A DNA stretch of 64,000 nt from Methanomassiliicoccaceae archaeon UBA72 (lineage in GTDB: Archaea; Thermoplasmatota; Thermoplasmata; Methanomassiliicoccales; Methanomethylophilaceae), in NCBI GenBank assembly GCA_002509405.1, contig DAVO01000030.1, forward strand, positions 1 to 64,000, read 5' to 3'. Each line of letters begins with the position of its first letter. Position 1 is the stretch's first letter. Made by a program: the position numbers and the translations under genes. Below are positions 44,726 through 53,268 of the stretch, one piece after another. Below the pieces are notes generated by a model, which saw nothing but the letters and a program-made list of their open reading frames with translations, searched no databases and had not been told where the DNA came from.

Positions 44726-45413
44726 ACCGCTCAGAGTTATCCGCGATGAAGTGCAGTTCTCCTTCCGTTAGTTCTCCGTCAGATAAACCGGGGCACAGTT
44801 TTTTCTTGAACGCCCTCTTCAGAGCCTCTTTGACAGAGTCTCTAGAAACCGAATGTTCCAGACGTTCGGATATCGATGTGGTGCTGGGATAGCTGCGTTC
44901 TTTGAGAGGCATCAGAATTTCTTGGATAAGGGGCTCCGGTTCGACTATCAAAGTTCCGTGCTGAATCAGGAATCCTCCGGCACGGTACTGGGCCCCCCCG
45001 GAGATCTTCATGCCTCCGGAGAGGATGTCGTTAGGTTCTTTGTACTCGGCATCGAGCCCTAGGGACTCCAATGCCGACGCGACGCATCCGCATATCTCGG
45101 AGTAAGAGTCCTTCTTGCTCGGGAAAATATCCTCTGAGGTGAAGGAGTATATGATCTGGGAGGGGCCGGTGAGGACCGTGCTCCCTCCGCTCATGCGTCT
45201 CACGGCGGTTATGTCCAGATGTTCGAGGGCGTCCCTTCTGACGTCCGTATCCAGATCTCTGAATCTTCCAAGCGAGACCGTCATCCTGTCGCGGCTGTAG
45301 ATATGGAGGGTGGCCGGAGAACGTCTGCCTGAGACCTCCTCGAAGACGGCCGCGTCTGCGGCCGCGCCGTATTCAGGGAGGACTGCCCCGAGGTCGACGA
45401 ATCTCCAGGTCAT
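44715..45413 (-). CDS. lplA: lipoate-protein ligase A family protein
   Basis: 232 aa, BPL/LplA/LipB fold. The lipoyl-binding loop RRMSGGSTVLTGPSQIIYSF (~91-110) and the catalytic Lys region NDILSGGMKISGGAQYRAGG (~147-166) are intact. The short C-terminal part may stand in for a full LplA accessory domain. The natural acceptor is unclear, since no lipoyl enzyme is encoded nearby. Its ATG overlaps the stop of the upstream exported-protein gene. Confidence 0.88.
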   Translation of the reverse strand: MTWRFVDLGAVLPEYGAAADAAVFEEVSGRRSPATLHIYSRDRMTVSLGRFRDLDTDVRRDALEHLDITAVRRMSGGSTVLTGPSQIIYSFTSEDIFPSKKDSYSEICGCVASALESLGLDAEYKEPNDILSGGMKISGGAQYRAGGFLIQHGTLIVEPEPLIQEILMPLKERSYPSTTSISERLEHSVSRDSVKEALKRAFKKKLCPGLSDGELTEGELHFIADNSERFRV

Positions 45414-46066
45414 TTCTTGCTTTTGCCCTGGTATTTCTTCTTCTCTGTGGTGGGAGCCTTTGCCTGGACGGACTTCTGGGATGTCTTGCCCTTTCTCTGC
45501 TCCTCGAGTTCAGTGAACGTCACCGTCTGCTCGGCTTTCGGTGCATTGCGGTATTTCAGGAAAACCGCCAAGGCTATGAGCGCGACTATGGCGATTATGG
45601 CCGCATATGTCGTCCAGCTTGACCATATGGATTCTTTTACCACTATGGTGAAGTTCGCCGAGTTGAGCGTGTTGTCGTTGCTGTCTGTCAGGAACTCGGC
45701 GTCGTCGGATTCGCCCCATACTGTCAGGTTCTTGGTGCCTGCGGAGCCAATAGTGAAATTGAGTGTGACCTTGGCAGAGCTGCCGGCATCTACCGTGACC
45801 GTCTCCTCGGCAAGCCTGGACGTTTTGTTCTCATATGTTATGAACACCAGCACCGAAGCCTGAGCCGCAGTGTTGTTGATTATCGTGACGTCGACATATC
45901 CCGCTGTCCTTGTGTCGAATCCACCGGCGGATATGCTCGAGGTATCAATCATGAGGCAATTTCCCACGGGTGCGGCTTCGCACTCATCCGAGTCGTACAG
46001 GGAAAGGGCCGGAACGGCAATCAGTGCCATCAATACTATAGCCAGTATGGTTTTTTTGCTGTTCAT
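45410..46066 (-). CDS. exported membrane-anchored protein with CARDB/NEW3-like domain
   Basis: 218 aa. Signal peptide KTILAIVLMALIAVPALSLY (~5-24), an outside beta-sandwich (~50-150, GYVDVTIINNTAAQASVLVF; AGSSAKVTLNFTIGS), one membrane helix near the C-terminus (YAAIIAIVALIALAVFLKYR) and a Lys/Gln-rich cytosolic tail (KGKTSQKSVQAKAPTTEKKK). No enzyme motif. It lies between purP and lplA on one strand with a 9-nt gap and a 4-nt overlap. Confidence 0.75.
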   Translation of the reverse strand: MNSKKTILAIVLMALIAVPALSLYDSDECEAAPVGNCLMIDTSSISAGGFDTRTAGYVDVTIINNTAAQASVLVFITYENKTSRLAEETVTVDAGSSAKVTLNFTIGSAGTKNLTVWGESDDAEFLTDSNDNTLNSANFTIVVKESIWSSWTTYAAIIAIVALIALAVFLKYRNAPKAEQTVTFTELEEQRKGKTSQKSVQAKAPTTEKKKYQGKSKK

Positions 46067-46075
46067 TTAAATGCC

Positions 46076-47233
46076 TCACGTTATTATTTCCTCGATGCGT
46101 TCCTGCTCGATGGCGTGCCGTATCTCCATGGAGAGTCTCCTTCCGGTGCTCATCTCCTTCCTCCAGAGGGCGTTTCCGTAGGGATGGCCGACGGACATGT
46201 GGACGTTCGTTCCGCCGCCGATGCGCGGCGCCACGTCGTAAATGAAGAAATTGAGGTCCTTGTCCACGCAGGTCTGCAGGCAGAAAGGCCCGATGACCCC
46301 GGGATCGTAGAACTTCTGAGTGGCTTTCACATATTTCTCGGCGAGCCTGAAGGCGTTGTCAAGCAGCGATTCCCTTAGCGTTGCGGAATTGTGGCCGCAT
46401 ACCGTGTACTCAGGCAATATGCCCATCTCCTCAAGCTCCACCTGTTGCTTACCCGGAAGCCTGGCGTATCCGTCGAGAGAGCTCTCGAAACGCCAGTCGA
46501 CCCCTAGCAGTTCTATCTTCTCGCCCTTTTCCTCAAGCGGAGAGTGGAAGAAATCCAGGTTGAAAACGGGACCGATGACGTACTGCTCCATTCTCGCATG
46601 TGACAGGAAGTCCTCTTCGATGACCCCCTGCTGTATGAGCTCGCTGGACTTTTCAACGAACTGGTCGTAATCTTTGACCGTGAAGAATCCTCTTTCCAGC
46701 TTTTTCACCTTGTGGTGGACCTTTACTATTGTCAGGCCGTCGATGTCCTCCGGTTTCTCCACTTTTTTCGGGAAGGGGAGCCCGGCCTGCTCGAGGATCC
46801 AGTAGTAATCTCTTTCGTCTCCTCTCTCTTCAGACCTCAGGAGGTTGCGGCTCCCTACCATGGGAACCGCAAAATCATCCTCTATCGCGTCGATACCACA
46901 GTAGGCGACCAGGGACCGGTTGGGTACGAAAAGTGCATTCCTTCCCATGATGTCCTTCTGAACCTCCGTCTTGAGCATGTCGGAGAATCTGTCAAGCACC
47001 AGGGTCTCGTCGACGACGCCTCTTACGGCGTTGCCTTCGGCATCCCTCTGTGTTTTGAAATAATTGCTGAATGTCTTTTCTCTGCCCTTCTGGCACACCG
47101 CTACGGTCTTGAAACCCTCCGAAACTGCGCCATCGCACGTATCCAGTGCGGAATGCGAAGCGAGAACTCCTACCTTCGCGTGGCTGAGATCGTACCTTTC
47201 AAGGTTTCTCAATACCGTGTTTCTTTCGATCAC
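46076..47233 (-). CDS. purP: FAICAR synthetase PurP (formate-dependent)
   Basis: 385 aa. The archaeal ATP-grasp enzyme that uses formate and ATP to make FAICAR from AICAR in purine synthesis. Conserved: SHSALDTCDGAVSEGFKTVA, GSRNLLRSEERGDERDYYWI, and PRIGGGTNVHMSVGHPYG near the end. I start at the GTG at 47233 because an AAATTATATTATGG TATA element (minus strand, about 47260-47272) would begin transcription just before it. The open frame reaches 47509 but crosses that promoter. Confidence 0.93.
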   Translation of the reverse strand: MIERNTVLRNLERYDLSHAKVGVLASHSALDTCDGAVSEGFKTVAVCQKGREKTFSNYFKTQRDAEGNAVRGVVDETLVLDRFSDMLKTEVQKDIMGRNALFVPNRSLVAYCGIDAIEDDFAVPMVGSRNLLRSEERGDERDYYWILEQAGLPFPKKVEKPEDIDGLTIVKVHHKVKKLERGFFTVKDYDQFVEKSSELIQQGVIEEDFLSHARMEQYVIGPVFNLDFFHSPLEEKGEKIELLGVDWRFESSLDGYARLPGKQQVELEEMGILPEYTVCGHNSATLRESLLDNAFRLAEKYVKATQKFYDPGVIGPFCLQTCVDKDLNFFIYDVAPRIGGGTNVHMSVGHPYGNALWRKEMSTGRRLSMEIRHAIEQERIEEIIT

Positions 47234-47259
47234 ATCAACCCTCTTCCCTCTGTAACCCG

Positions 47260-47272
47260 TCCCCCATAATAT
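47260..47272 (-). promoter_or_regulatory. TATA box for purP
   Basis: On the minus strand AAATTATATTATG lies about 27-39 nt before the GTG start at 47233, which decides that start against longer in-frame options. Confidence 0.55.
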
Positions 47273-47358
47273 AATTTGTCTGACGCGCGGGCGCATCACC
47301 TGAAACGCCAAACCTTCCATAGAAGGTAAAAATACGCAGTCGACGGTGGTAAGGCCGC

Positions 47359-47484
47359 ATGGATGCAGACGAGTCACCTGGAGAACTCTGGTTTGACACC
47401 GAAGGCATGCTGTCGGCAGGATATTGCGGCGAATTCGAGATTGCCCTTGATTTCTGCGGCACGGTGTGCATAGATCTTGCCTGA
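47359..47484 (+). CDS. candidate 41-aa protein (uncertain)
   Basis: A short ORF starting MDADESPGELWFDTEGMLSA and ending GTVCIDLA, acidic with three Cys. In favour: a TATA-like GGTAAAAATACG about 28 nt upstream, and a hairpin right after the stop. Against: no recognisable family and no ribosome-binding site (though leaderless mRNAs are common in archaea). Confidence 0.3.
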   Translation: MDADESPGELWFDTEGMLSAGYCGEFEIALDFCGTVCIDLA

Positions 47485-47485
47485 G

Positions 47486-47503
47486 AGTGCCAGTAAGGGC
47501 ACT
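47486..47503 (+). terminator. hairpin after the 41-aa ORF
   Basis: AGTGCC at 47486-47491 pairs with GGCACT at 47498-47503 over a 6-nt loop, starting one base after the TGA and followed by AAACATTTT. Confidence 0.4.
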
Positions 47504-47910
47504 AAACATTTTAGAAGGAAACTTCGCGGAAATCCCGTCGGTCCCGGGAATCGACGCAGAAATATCTTGGACCGCAAATTACCATAATGATCTGGCACAT
47601 TTAAGGTGCAATTGATATCTTTAGGTGGTGAAGACAAAGGCCGTCGACTACGGATATCGTCAATCGTCTTCAGATGGACGCACTTGAACTTCTGCGATTT
47701 TACATTGCTGATATCCAAGGCAATTACCAGAAATCCTTCTCTTTCCGGCGGTCACGGTTCCCATGTTCCAGAACGATCCGTTGATATCTTTATTAGGGAT
47801 TGTGGGTCCGCCGGTCGAGTTGCCCAATATATCATTGGTAACACGTGTGCGAACAAATTCGAGATGGGCAAATTAAAATCCGGCAGATGCCTAGAGATTT
47901 ACAAGAACCG
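47504..47910. other. non-coding stretch, nothing recognised
   Basis: About 400 nt of AT-richer DNA between the small ORF and the chelatase promoter. Short ORFs here lack codon character. No RNA gene, repeat or mobile-element end was recognised. The region may hold regulatory DNA or an unknown RNA. Confidence 0.4.
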
Positions 47911-47913
47911 AAA

Positions 47914-47947
47914 AGTTATAAAAAACATGCATTCTGGCATTCAGAAT
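47914..47947 (+). promoter_or_regulatory. TATA box and palindrome upstream of the chelatase pair
   Basis: GTTATAAAAAA (47915-47925) is a good TATA box. Immediately downstream, ATTCTG (47931-47936) and CAGAAT (47942-47947) form a 6-bp inverted repeat with a 5-nt spacer, about where transcription should begin. A repressor bound there would block initiation; that is inference. Confidence 0.45.
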
Positions 47948-47984
47948 GGAATTAATATTCAGAACGCGCTGACGTTCCGTTACA

Positions 47985-49016
47985 ATGATATCTAAAAAAC
48001 GTTCGTTTCCTTTCACTGCGATAGTGGACCAGGACGATATGAAGAGGGCCCTCATCCTCAATATCGTCGATCCAGGTATCGGCGGGGTTTTGATCAGAGG
48101 CGAAAAAGGTACCGCAAAATCCACGGCCGTCAGATCTCTGGCACACGTGCTTCCCGAAATAGAGTATGTGAAGGGGTGCAGATTCCGCTGCGACCCTTCT
48201 CATCCTGAGTTGCTATGTTCCGAATGCGTGAGCGCAAGGGAGGAGGGGGTCAGGCAGGAGGTGGACAGGGGGCAGATCCGCGTGGTGGAGCTGCCGCTGA
48301 GCGCAACAGAGGACCGCATAGCAGGCACACTGGACCTGGAACATGTTCTTCAGACAGGTAAGAAAAGGTTCGAGCCCGGGGTTCTGGCACAGGCCAACAG
48401 GAACATTCTGTATGTCGACGAGGTCAACCTTCTGGAGGACCACATAGTAGACCTTCTCCTGGATTCCGCAGCCATGGGAGTGAACTATGTGGAGAGGGAG
48501 GGCGTATCGTTTTCACACCCCTCGAAATTCATTCTGATAGGTTCGATGAACCCGGAAGAGGGCGAGCTCAGGCCCCAGCTCCTTGACAGGTTTGGACTCT
48601 GTGTCGATATAGTCGGCGACAGGTATGTGAGCTCGAGAGCAGAGGTCGTCATGAGAAGACTGGAGTACGATTCGGACCCGGATGCTTTCATTGAAAGATT
48701 CCGCCCAGAGACAGAGGACCTGCGTGAAAAGATATCTCTGGCGAGGGGGAGGATCAAGGACGTCCAGGTAAGCCAGAACATGGTCGAGGTTGCGTCCAAT
48801 ATAGCCATATATTTCAAGATGGAAGGCCACAGGGCCGACATCACTCTGGTCAGGGCCGCCAGGGCAAATGCGGCGTTCGAGGGAAAGGACTCGATCGACA
48901 GGGACGATTTCAGAACCGTCGCCCCGATGGTGCTGACCCACCGTGTGAAGAAAAAACCGTTCGAAAAAAGCGGATTGGACAGAGAGGAACTCAACGAATG
49001 CATCAGGATGTACTGA
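47985..49016 (+). CDS. BchI/ChlI-like AAA+ chelatase subunit
   Basis: 343 aa. AAA+ motor of the magnesium/cobalt chelatase family. Walker A GEKGTAKST (39-47), Walker B ILYVDEVNLL (~140-149), sensor LIGSMNPEEGELRPQLLDRF (~184-203). A Cys-rich insert (CRFRCDPSHPELLCSEC, ~65-81) is typical of archaeal homologues. Such motors drive metal insertion into a tetrapyrrole held by a large CobN/BchH subunit, which is not in the window. Its 3' end overlaps the BchD-like gene by 19 nt. Confidence 0.9.
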   Translation: MISKKRSFPFTAIVDQDDMKRALILNIVDPGIGGVLIRGEKGTAKSTAVRSLAHVLPEIEYVKGCRFRCDPSHPELLCSECVSAREEGVRQEVDRGQIRVVELPLSATEDRIAGTLDLEHVLQTGKKRFEPGVLAQANRNILYVDEVNLLEDHIVDLLLDSAAMGVNYVEREGVSFSHPSKFILIGSMNPEEGELRPQLLDRFGLCVDIVGDRYVSSRAEVVMRRLEYDSDPDAFIERFRPETEDLREKISLARGRIKDVQVSQNMVEVASNIAIYFKMEGHRADITLVRAARANAAFEGKDSIDRDDFRTVAPMVLTHRVKKKPFEKSGLDREELNECIRMY

Positions 49017-50866
49017 GGTCACTTCCGTTCTCCGCTGTGCGCGGGATGGCGCTCGCAAAGAAAGCCCTTATGTGCTTGGCGGTTGACGGGAGCATAAACG
49101 GTGTCCTCATCAAAGGTCCGTCAGGCACAGGCAAGAGCCTGCTGGTCAGAGCATTCGCGGAAGTTCTTCCCGGAAGGGAAGTGATCAACGTCCCCCAGAA
49201 CATAACCGACGACCAGCTATTCGGCGGACTTGACCTGGAGAAGGCCGTGAGCGAAGGCAAAGCTACGGTGTCGGGAGGAATACTGAGCCGTGCCGATGGG
49301 AATCTGGTATATGTGGACGACGTCAATCTGATGGACGGCAGGACCATAGACTCCCTCATGGAGTGCGTCGAGTCCGGAAAGGTCATTGTGGAGAGAGAAG
49401 GAGTATCGGCTGAATATTTCATCGAAACCTCTGCGATAGCGTCAATGGACCCATCGGAGAGGGACATCCCGGACAGCATAGCCGACAGGTTCGAGATATG
49501 CGTCAACATAATTCCCGAAAAAGATTTCCGCAAGAGGGCCGAGATAGTCCTCACAGACATGGATCATAAGAAGGACATGTCCGCATTTTACGAAATCTAT
49601 CGCGAAAGCGATGCGGAAGTTGCCGATGCGATACAAAGTGCCAGGAAGATACTCCCGTCGGTGGTCCTGGACAGGGACGATGTGATCACAATAGTAAAGA
49701 TATGCAGAGAGCTGAACGTACGCGGCCACCGCGGTGACATTTCGGCAGCAAAGGTCTCCAAAGCGCTGGCCGCTCTGGACGGCAGGACACGGGTCTCCGA
49801 TTCCGACATCAGCGATGCGCTCGTCCTCTGTCTTTCGCACAGGAGATCTTTCAGGGCGGAGAAAGAGAAGGTCGATTCGGAGGCTGTTACCCTGACTGAG
49901 TCGGAGGCCGAAGAAACCACTATCGTTGAGGAAACGGTGACGGAAGTGCAGGTCCCGACGTCGGAATGTTCCGAGGAAGATAAGGGGCCCGAAGAGGACG
50001 GCGATCCCGCCCCTTCAGAAGTGCCTCCTTCGGCGGCCTCGCGTTACGATACGATATACGAAAAGGCCAAGGAGGCCCTGGATGAGATCGAGGAGCTGGA
50101 GGCGTTCCGTCTTCACGAGATCGCAGGCATAAGGAGCAAGAGGGCCCCGCTTTCGATGAGGAATTCAGGAAGATACAGGGGATTCAGGATACCGCAGGGG
50201 AAGACGTCCGATCCTGCTTTCGATGCGACCGTGCGTGCGGCGGCCCCTTTCCAGACCATCAGAGGCTCCAACGGGCTGAGCATAAAGATCGAAGCCCAGG
50301 ATATAAGGGAGAAGATACGGACCAGACGAAAATCGTGTTCATTCATCTTTGCTGTGGATGTAAGCGGCTCCCTTGTGAAGGGAGGAATGATGGGCGTTGT
50401 GCAGAATGCGATAAGGTCCATGCTCATGGAGAGCTATGTCAAAAGGGACAGGGTGGCACTTGTTACGTTCAGGGAACGTACCGCTGAGGTTGCGGTGCCC
50501 TTCACCCGTTCCGTCGAGTCGATTTGCGATACGCTCGAACAAGCCCCGGTTGGTGGATCGACCCCGCTGGCCAGTGCGATAATCGTTTCCAGGGACTATG
50601 CGGTGAACTACCTCAGGAAGCATCCCGGGGAGAAATGCTATATCATACTGATAACCGACGGATGCGCGACGTTGCCCGCATTCCCGTGCGCGGACCCAGC
50701 GGGAGAGGTGAAGCGCATCGCTGCCGCCATAAAAAATCCGAATATCGAATGGACGGTCATCAACTCGGGAAAGATATTCGATGCGAAGAGGAAGGACGAC
50801 GCACGCAGGCTCGCCGAGTACCTGGACGGCAGATACATCGATATCAAGGACCTCGGGGAATACTGA
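48998..50866 (+). CDS. BchD-like chelatase subunit with AAA+ and VWA domains
   Basis: 622 aa. The N-terminal AAA+ domain has an intact Walker A (GPSGTGKS, 40-47) and Walker B (LVYVDDVN, 103-110), although BchD subunits are often degenerate here. An acidic, Glu-rich linker spans ~295-345. The C-terminal von Willebrand A domain has MIDAS residues Asp454, Ser456 and Ser458 (FAVDVSGS) and LITDGCATLP (~548-557). It should form a double ring with the BchI-like neighbour, whose gene overlaps it. Metal and substrate are unknown; cobalamin synthesis is one candidate. Confidence 0.9.
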   Translation: MHQDVLRSLPFSAVRGMALAKKALMCLAVDGSINGVLIKGPSGTGKSLLVRAFAEVLPGREVINVPQNITDDQLFGGLDLEKAVSEGKATVSGGILSRADGNLVYVDDVNLMDGRTIDSLMECVESGKVIVEREGVSAEYFIETSAIASMDPSERDIPDSIADRFEICVNIIPEKDFRKRAEIVLTDMDHKKDMSAFYEIYRESDAEVADAIQSARKILPSVVLDRDDVITIVKICRELNVRGHRGDISAAKVSKALAALDGRTRVSDSDISDALVLCLSHRRSFRAEKEKVDSEAVTLTESEAEETTIVEETVTEVQVPTSECSEEDKGPEEDGDPAPSEVPPSAASRYDTIYEKAKEALDEIEELEAFRLHEIAGIRSKRAPLSMRNSGRYRGFRIPQGKTSDPAFDATVRAAAPFQTIRGSNGLSIKIEAQDIREKIRTRRKSCSFIFAVDVSGSLVKGGMMGVVQNAIRSMLMESYVKRDRVALVTFRERTAEVAVPFTRSVESICDTLEQAPVGGSTPLASAIIVSRDYAVNYLRKHPGEKCYIILITDGCATLPAFPCADPAGEVKRIAAAIKNPNIEWTVINSGKIFDAKRKDDARRLAEYLDGRYIDIKDLGEY

Positions 50867-50927
50867 ACAGATATTAGCCGGCGGACAAGATATGCATGCC
50901 TGGCATACGGGCTTGGAAAACAAGTGG

Positions 50928-51000
50928 TAGCCTCGCGCAGATTCGAACTGCGGTCGCAGGATCCAGAATCCCGCATGATTGACCACTACACTACGAGGCT
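50928..51000 (-). tRNA. tRNA-Gln (CTG)
   Basis: Minus-strand cloverleaf: acceptor AGCCTCG/CGAGGCT with discriminator A, D arm GTGTAGTGGTCAATCAT, anticodon loop TTCTGGA giving CTG, T loop TTCGAAT. No intron. In archaea Gln-tRNA is usually made by transamidation from Glu-tRNA-Gln. Confidence 0.93.
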
Positions 51001-51024
51001 ATCGGTCTCCCCCAATGCTGTTGC

Positions 51025-51033
51025 ATTTTAATA
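51025..51033 (-). promoter_or_regulatory. TATA box for tRNA-Gln
   Basis: On the minus strand TATTAAAAT lies 25-33 nt before the tRNA 5' end. Confidence 0.5.
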
Positions 51034-51050
51034 GTTTTCGTAGAAGCTGA

Positions 51051-51074
51051 AAAGAAAGGGGGCCGCAGCCCCCT
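51051..51074 (-). terminator. hairpin terminator for adk
   Basis: On the minus strand a 7-bp stem (AGGGGGC/GCCCCCT, 4-nt loop) is followed by TTCTTTT, 9 nt after the adk stop. Confidence 0.6.
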
Positions 51075-51082
51075 AAAAAGGT

Positions 51083-51709
51083 TTACTGGACTGCCTTTTT
51101 GACCTTGGCGAATATCTCGTCAATGGTGCCTTCGCCCATGATGGTGACAAGCTTTCCTCTCTTTTCGTAATATGCTATGAGAGGGAACGTGTTCTCGCGG
51201 TACACCCTGAGCCTGTTCTGGACGGTCTCAGCTTTATCGTCGTCCCTCTGGTAGAGGTCCGAACCGCACTTGTCGCACACTCCATCTTCAGCGGGGGGGT
51301 TGGAAACCAGGTGGTATACGGCGTTGCACTTGGGGCAGCTGCGCCTGTTGGTAAGCCTCTGGATCAGTTCTGCGTCTTCCACGTCTAGGTTTATGGCCAG
51401 GTCCACGTCGACCTCCTTCGCGAGGGCATCGGCCTGTTCCACGGTCCTCGGGAACCCGTCCAATATCACGCCTCCCTTCACTTCTGATATCTTCTCCTTC
51501 ATCAGCCCGATGATGAGGTCGTTGGGTACCAGCCCTCCGCTGTCCATGTATCCCTTGGCCTTGATGCCCAGAGGCGTCCCTTTCCTTACGGCTTCGCGGA
51601 GCATATCTCCCGTCGATAGCCTGGTGTATCCAAGCTCGGAACCGAGCCTTTCTCCCTGCGTGCCTTTTCCGGAGCCCGGGGGGCCCAACAGAACGATCTT
51701 CGATTTCAT
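51083..51709 (-). CDS. adk: adenylate kinase, zinc-LID type
   Basis: 208 aa. Interconverts ATP+AMP and 2 ADP. P-loop GPPGSGKGTQ (9-18), NMP-binding site (STGDMLREAVRKGTPLGI), DGFPRTVEQ, and a LID with four Cys (CPKC then CDKC) that bind zinc. This is the bacterial-style Adk rather than archaeal AdkA. The ATG at 51709 starts at MKSKIVLLGPPGSG; 17 extra upstream codons are unlikely. Stop is TAA. Confidence 0.95.
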   Translation of the reverse strand: MKSKIVLLGPPGSGKGTQGERLGSELGYTRLSTGDMLREAVRKGTPLGIKAKGYMDSGGLVPNDLIIGLMKEKISEVKGGVILDGFPRTVEQADALAKEVDVDLAINLDVEDAELIQRLTNRRSCPKCNAVYHLVSNPPAEDGVCDKCGSDLYQRDDDKAETVQNRLRVYRENTFPLIAYYEKRGKLVTIMGEGTIDEIFAKVKKAVQ

Positions 51710-51802
51710 GCCCGGTGCAATAGCTCTTCGGATAAATCGTTTTGCGCATGATCCGCGCACATTTTATAAGTCAGGAGCGGAGATATAGCCCTCGGTGCAC
51801 AA

Positions 51803-53236
51803 ATGGACCGAAGGATATTAGACAAGATCGAGAAAGTCGTAGGCAAGGACGGTTATTCCACTGATTCTGCAGTCCTTTACATCTACGGATTCGATGCTTC
51901 GATCTACCACCACACTCCCGATGTGGTAATACAGCCCAGAACGACCGAGCAGGTCTCTGAGATAATGAAGATTGCCAGCGAGGAGAAAATCCCCGTCACT
52001 CCCAGGGGAGGCGGCACGGGGCTCTGCGGCTCGGCCGTCCCGCTTAAAGGCGGCATAGTTCTGGCCATGCAGAAGATGAACAAGATCAAGAAAATCAGCG
52101 TGGCGGACCTATGGGTCGATGTGGAGGCCGGGGTAGTTTACGACGACCTCAACAAGGAACTGTCCAAGTACGGTTATTTCTTCCCTCCTTCACCAGGCTC
52201 TGCGGAGGCATGCACCATTGGCGGCATGGTCGCCAACAACGCGTCAGGGATGCGCGCAGTGAAGTACGGAGCCACCAGGGATTTTGTCCTCGGGCTCACA
52301 TTCGTTAAGGCGGACGGAGAGATCGTCCGCGCCGGAACGAGGACTATAAAGGACTCTTCGGGCTACCAGCTCGCCCGCCTCATGTGCGGGTCAGAGGGAC
52401 AGCTCGGAGTGATAACCGAAATTACTCTAAAGCTTACCACCAAACCGAAGAAGTCGGCTTCCTGCATCTGCGCGTTCGATAATGTAAACTCCGCGGGGAA
52501 GTGCATAACCGACCTCATAGCCAAACCTCTGATACCCGCATCCTGCGAGCTGATGGATTCGCTCGCTGTATTCGCGGTCAACAAGGCTCGCGGCAACCCT
52601 CTGCCCAACTGCGACTCTCTGATCATAGTGGAGGTCGACGGCGAGACCGACGAGGTGGTCGACCGTGACCTCAGGACGGTGGCCGAGGTCGCAAAGGCCA
52701 ACGGCGCCATAAGCGTCAAGCCCTCCCACGACAAGGCGGAGATCGCCAAATGGACGGATGCCAGGAAGTCTGTTATGACATCGCTTTCCGTACTTAAGCC
52801 GGGAAATGTTTCGGTCTCTCTGGCGGATGACATGGGCGTGCCTGTTTCAAGGGTACCAGAGGCTGTGGACGCCTTCGCTCAGATTGCGAAGAAGCACAAT
52901 GTGACCATCGCGACATACGGCCACGCCTCCGACGGTAACCTGCACACAAAGATGATGCTCGATCCCTACAGCAGGGACGACTGGGAGCGCGGCATAGCGG
53001 CCGTGAGCGAGATATTCGATAAGTGCATAGAACTCGGAGGTACGGTCTCGGGAGAGCACGGGATAGGGATCGCCAAGGCCCTGGACTTCATCAAAGAGAG
53101 GGGGACCAACCTCAAGACCTACAAGGAGATCAAGAGGGCGATGGACCCCAGTAACATCCTCAATCCCGGTAAGACCTTCGATTACGAAGGAGACCCGCTG
53201 AGCGGCCTCAGGTATCCCTGTAAAGAGTGCCAGTGA
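51803..53236 (+). CDS. FAD-linked oxidase, GlcD/D-lactate dehydrogenase type
   Basis: 477 aa, vanillyl-alcohol-oxidase fold. FAD-binding PRGGGTGLCGSAVPLKGGI (~68-86), the PPSPGSAEACTIGGMVANNA segment, and the C-terminal GTVSGEHGIGIAKALD with HASDGNLHTKM metal-binding His. It oxidises a 2-hydroxyacid such as lactate or glycolate. In methanogens such proteins often work with an HdrD-like Fe-S partner, which is not adjacent here. A TATA (ATTTTATAAG) lies about 40 nt upstream, divergent from adk. Confidence 0.88.
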   Translation: MDRRILDKIEKVVGKDGYSTDSAVLYIYGFDASIYHHTPDVVIQPRTTEQVSEIMKIASEEKIPVTPRGGGTGLCGSAVPLKGGIVLAMQKMNKIKKISVADLWVDVEAGVVYDDLNKELSKYGYFFPPSPGSAEACTIGGMVANNASGMRAVKYGATRDFVLGLTFVKADGEIVRAGTRTIKDSSGYQLARLMCGSEGQLGVITEITLKLTTKPKKSASCICAFDNVNSAGKCITDLIAKPLIPASCELMDSLAVFAVNKARGNPLPNCDSLIIVEVDGETDEVVDRDLRTVAEVAKANGAISVKPSHDKAEIAKWTDARKSVMTSLSVLKPGNVSVSLADDMGVPVSRVPEAVDAFAQIAKKHNVTIATYGHASDGNLHTKMMLDPYSRDDWERGIAAVSEIFDKCIELGGTVSGEHGIGIAKALDFIKERGTNLKTYKEIKRAMDPSNILNPGKTFDYEGDPLSGLRYPCKECQ

Positions 53237-53268
53237 AACCAAGCGGGGAAACCCGCGATACTATTTTT

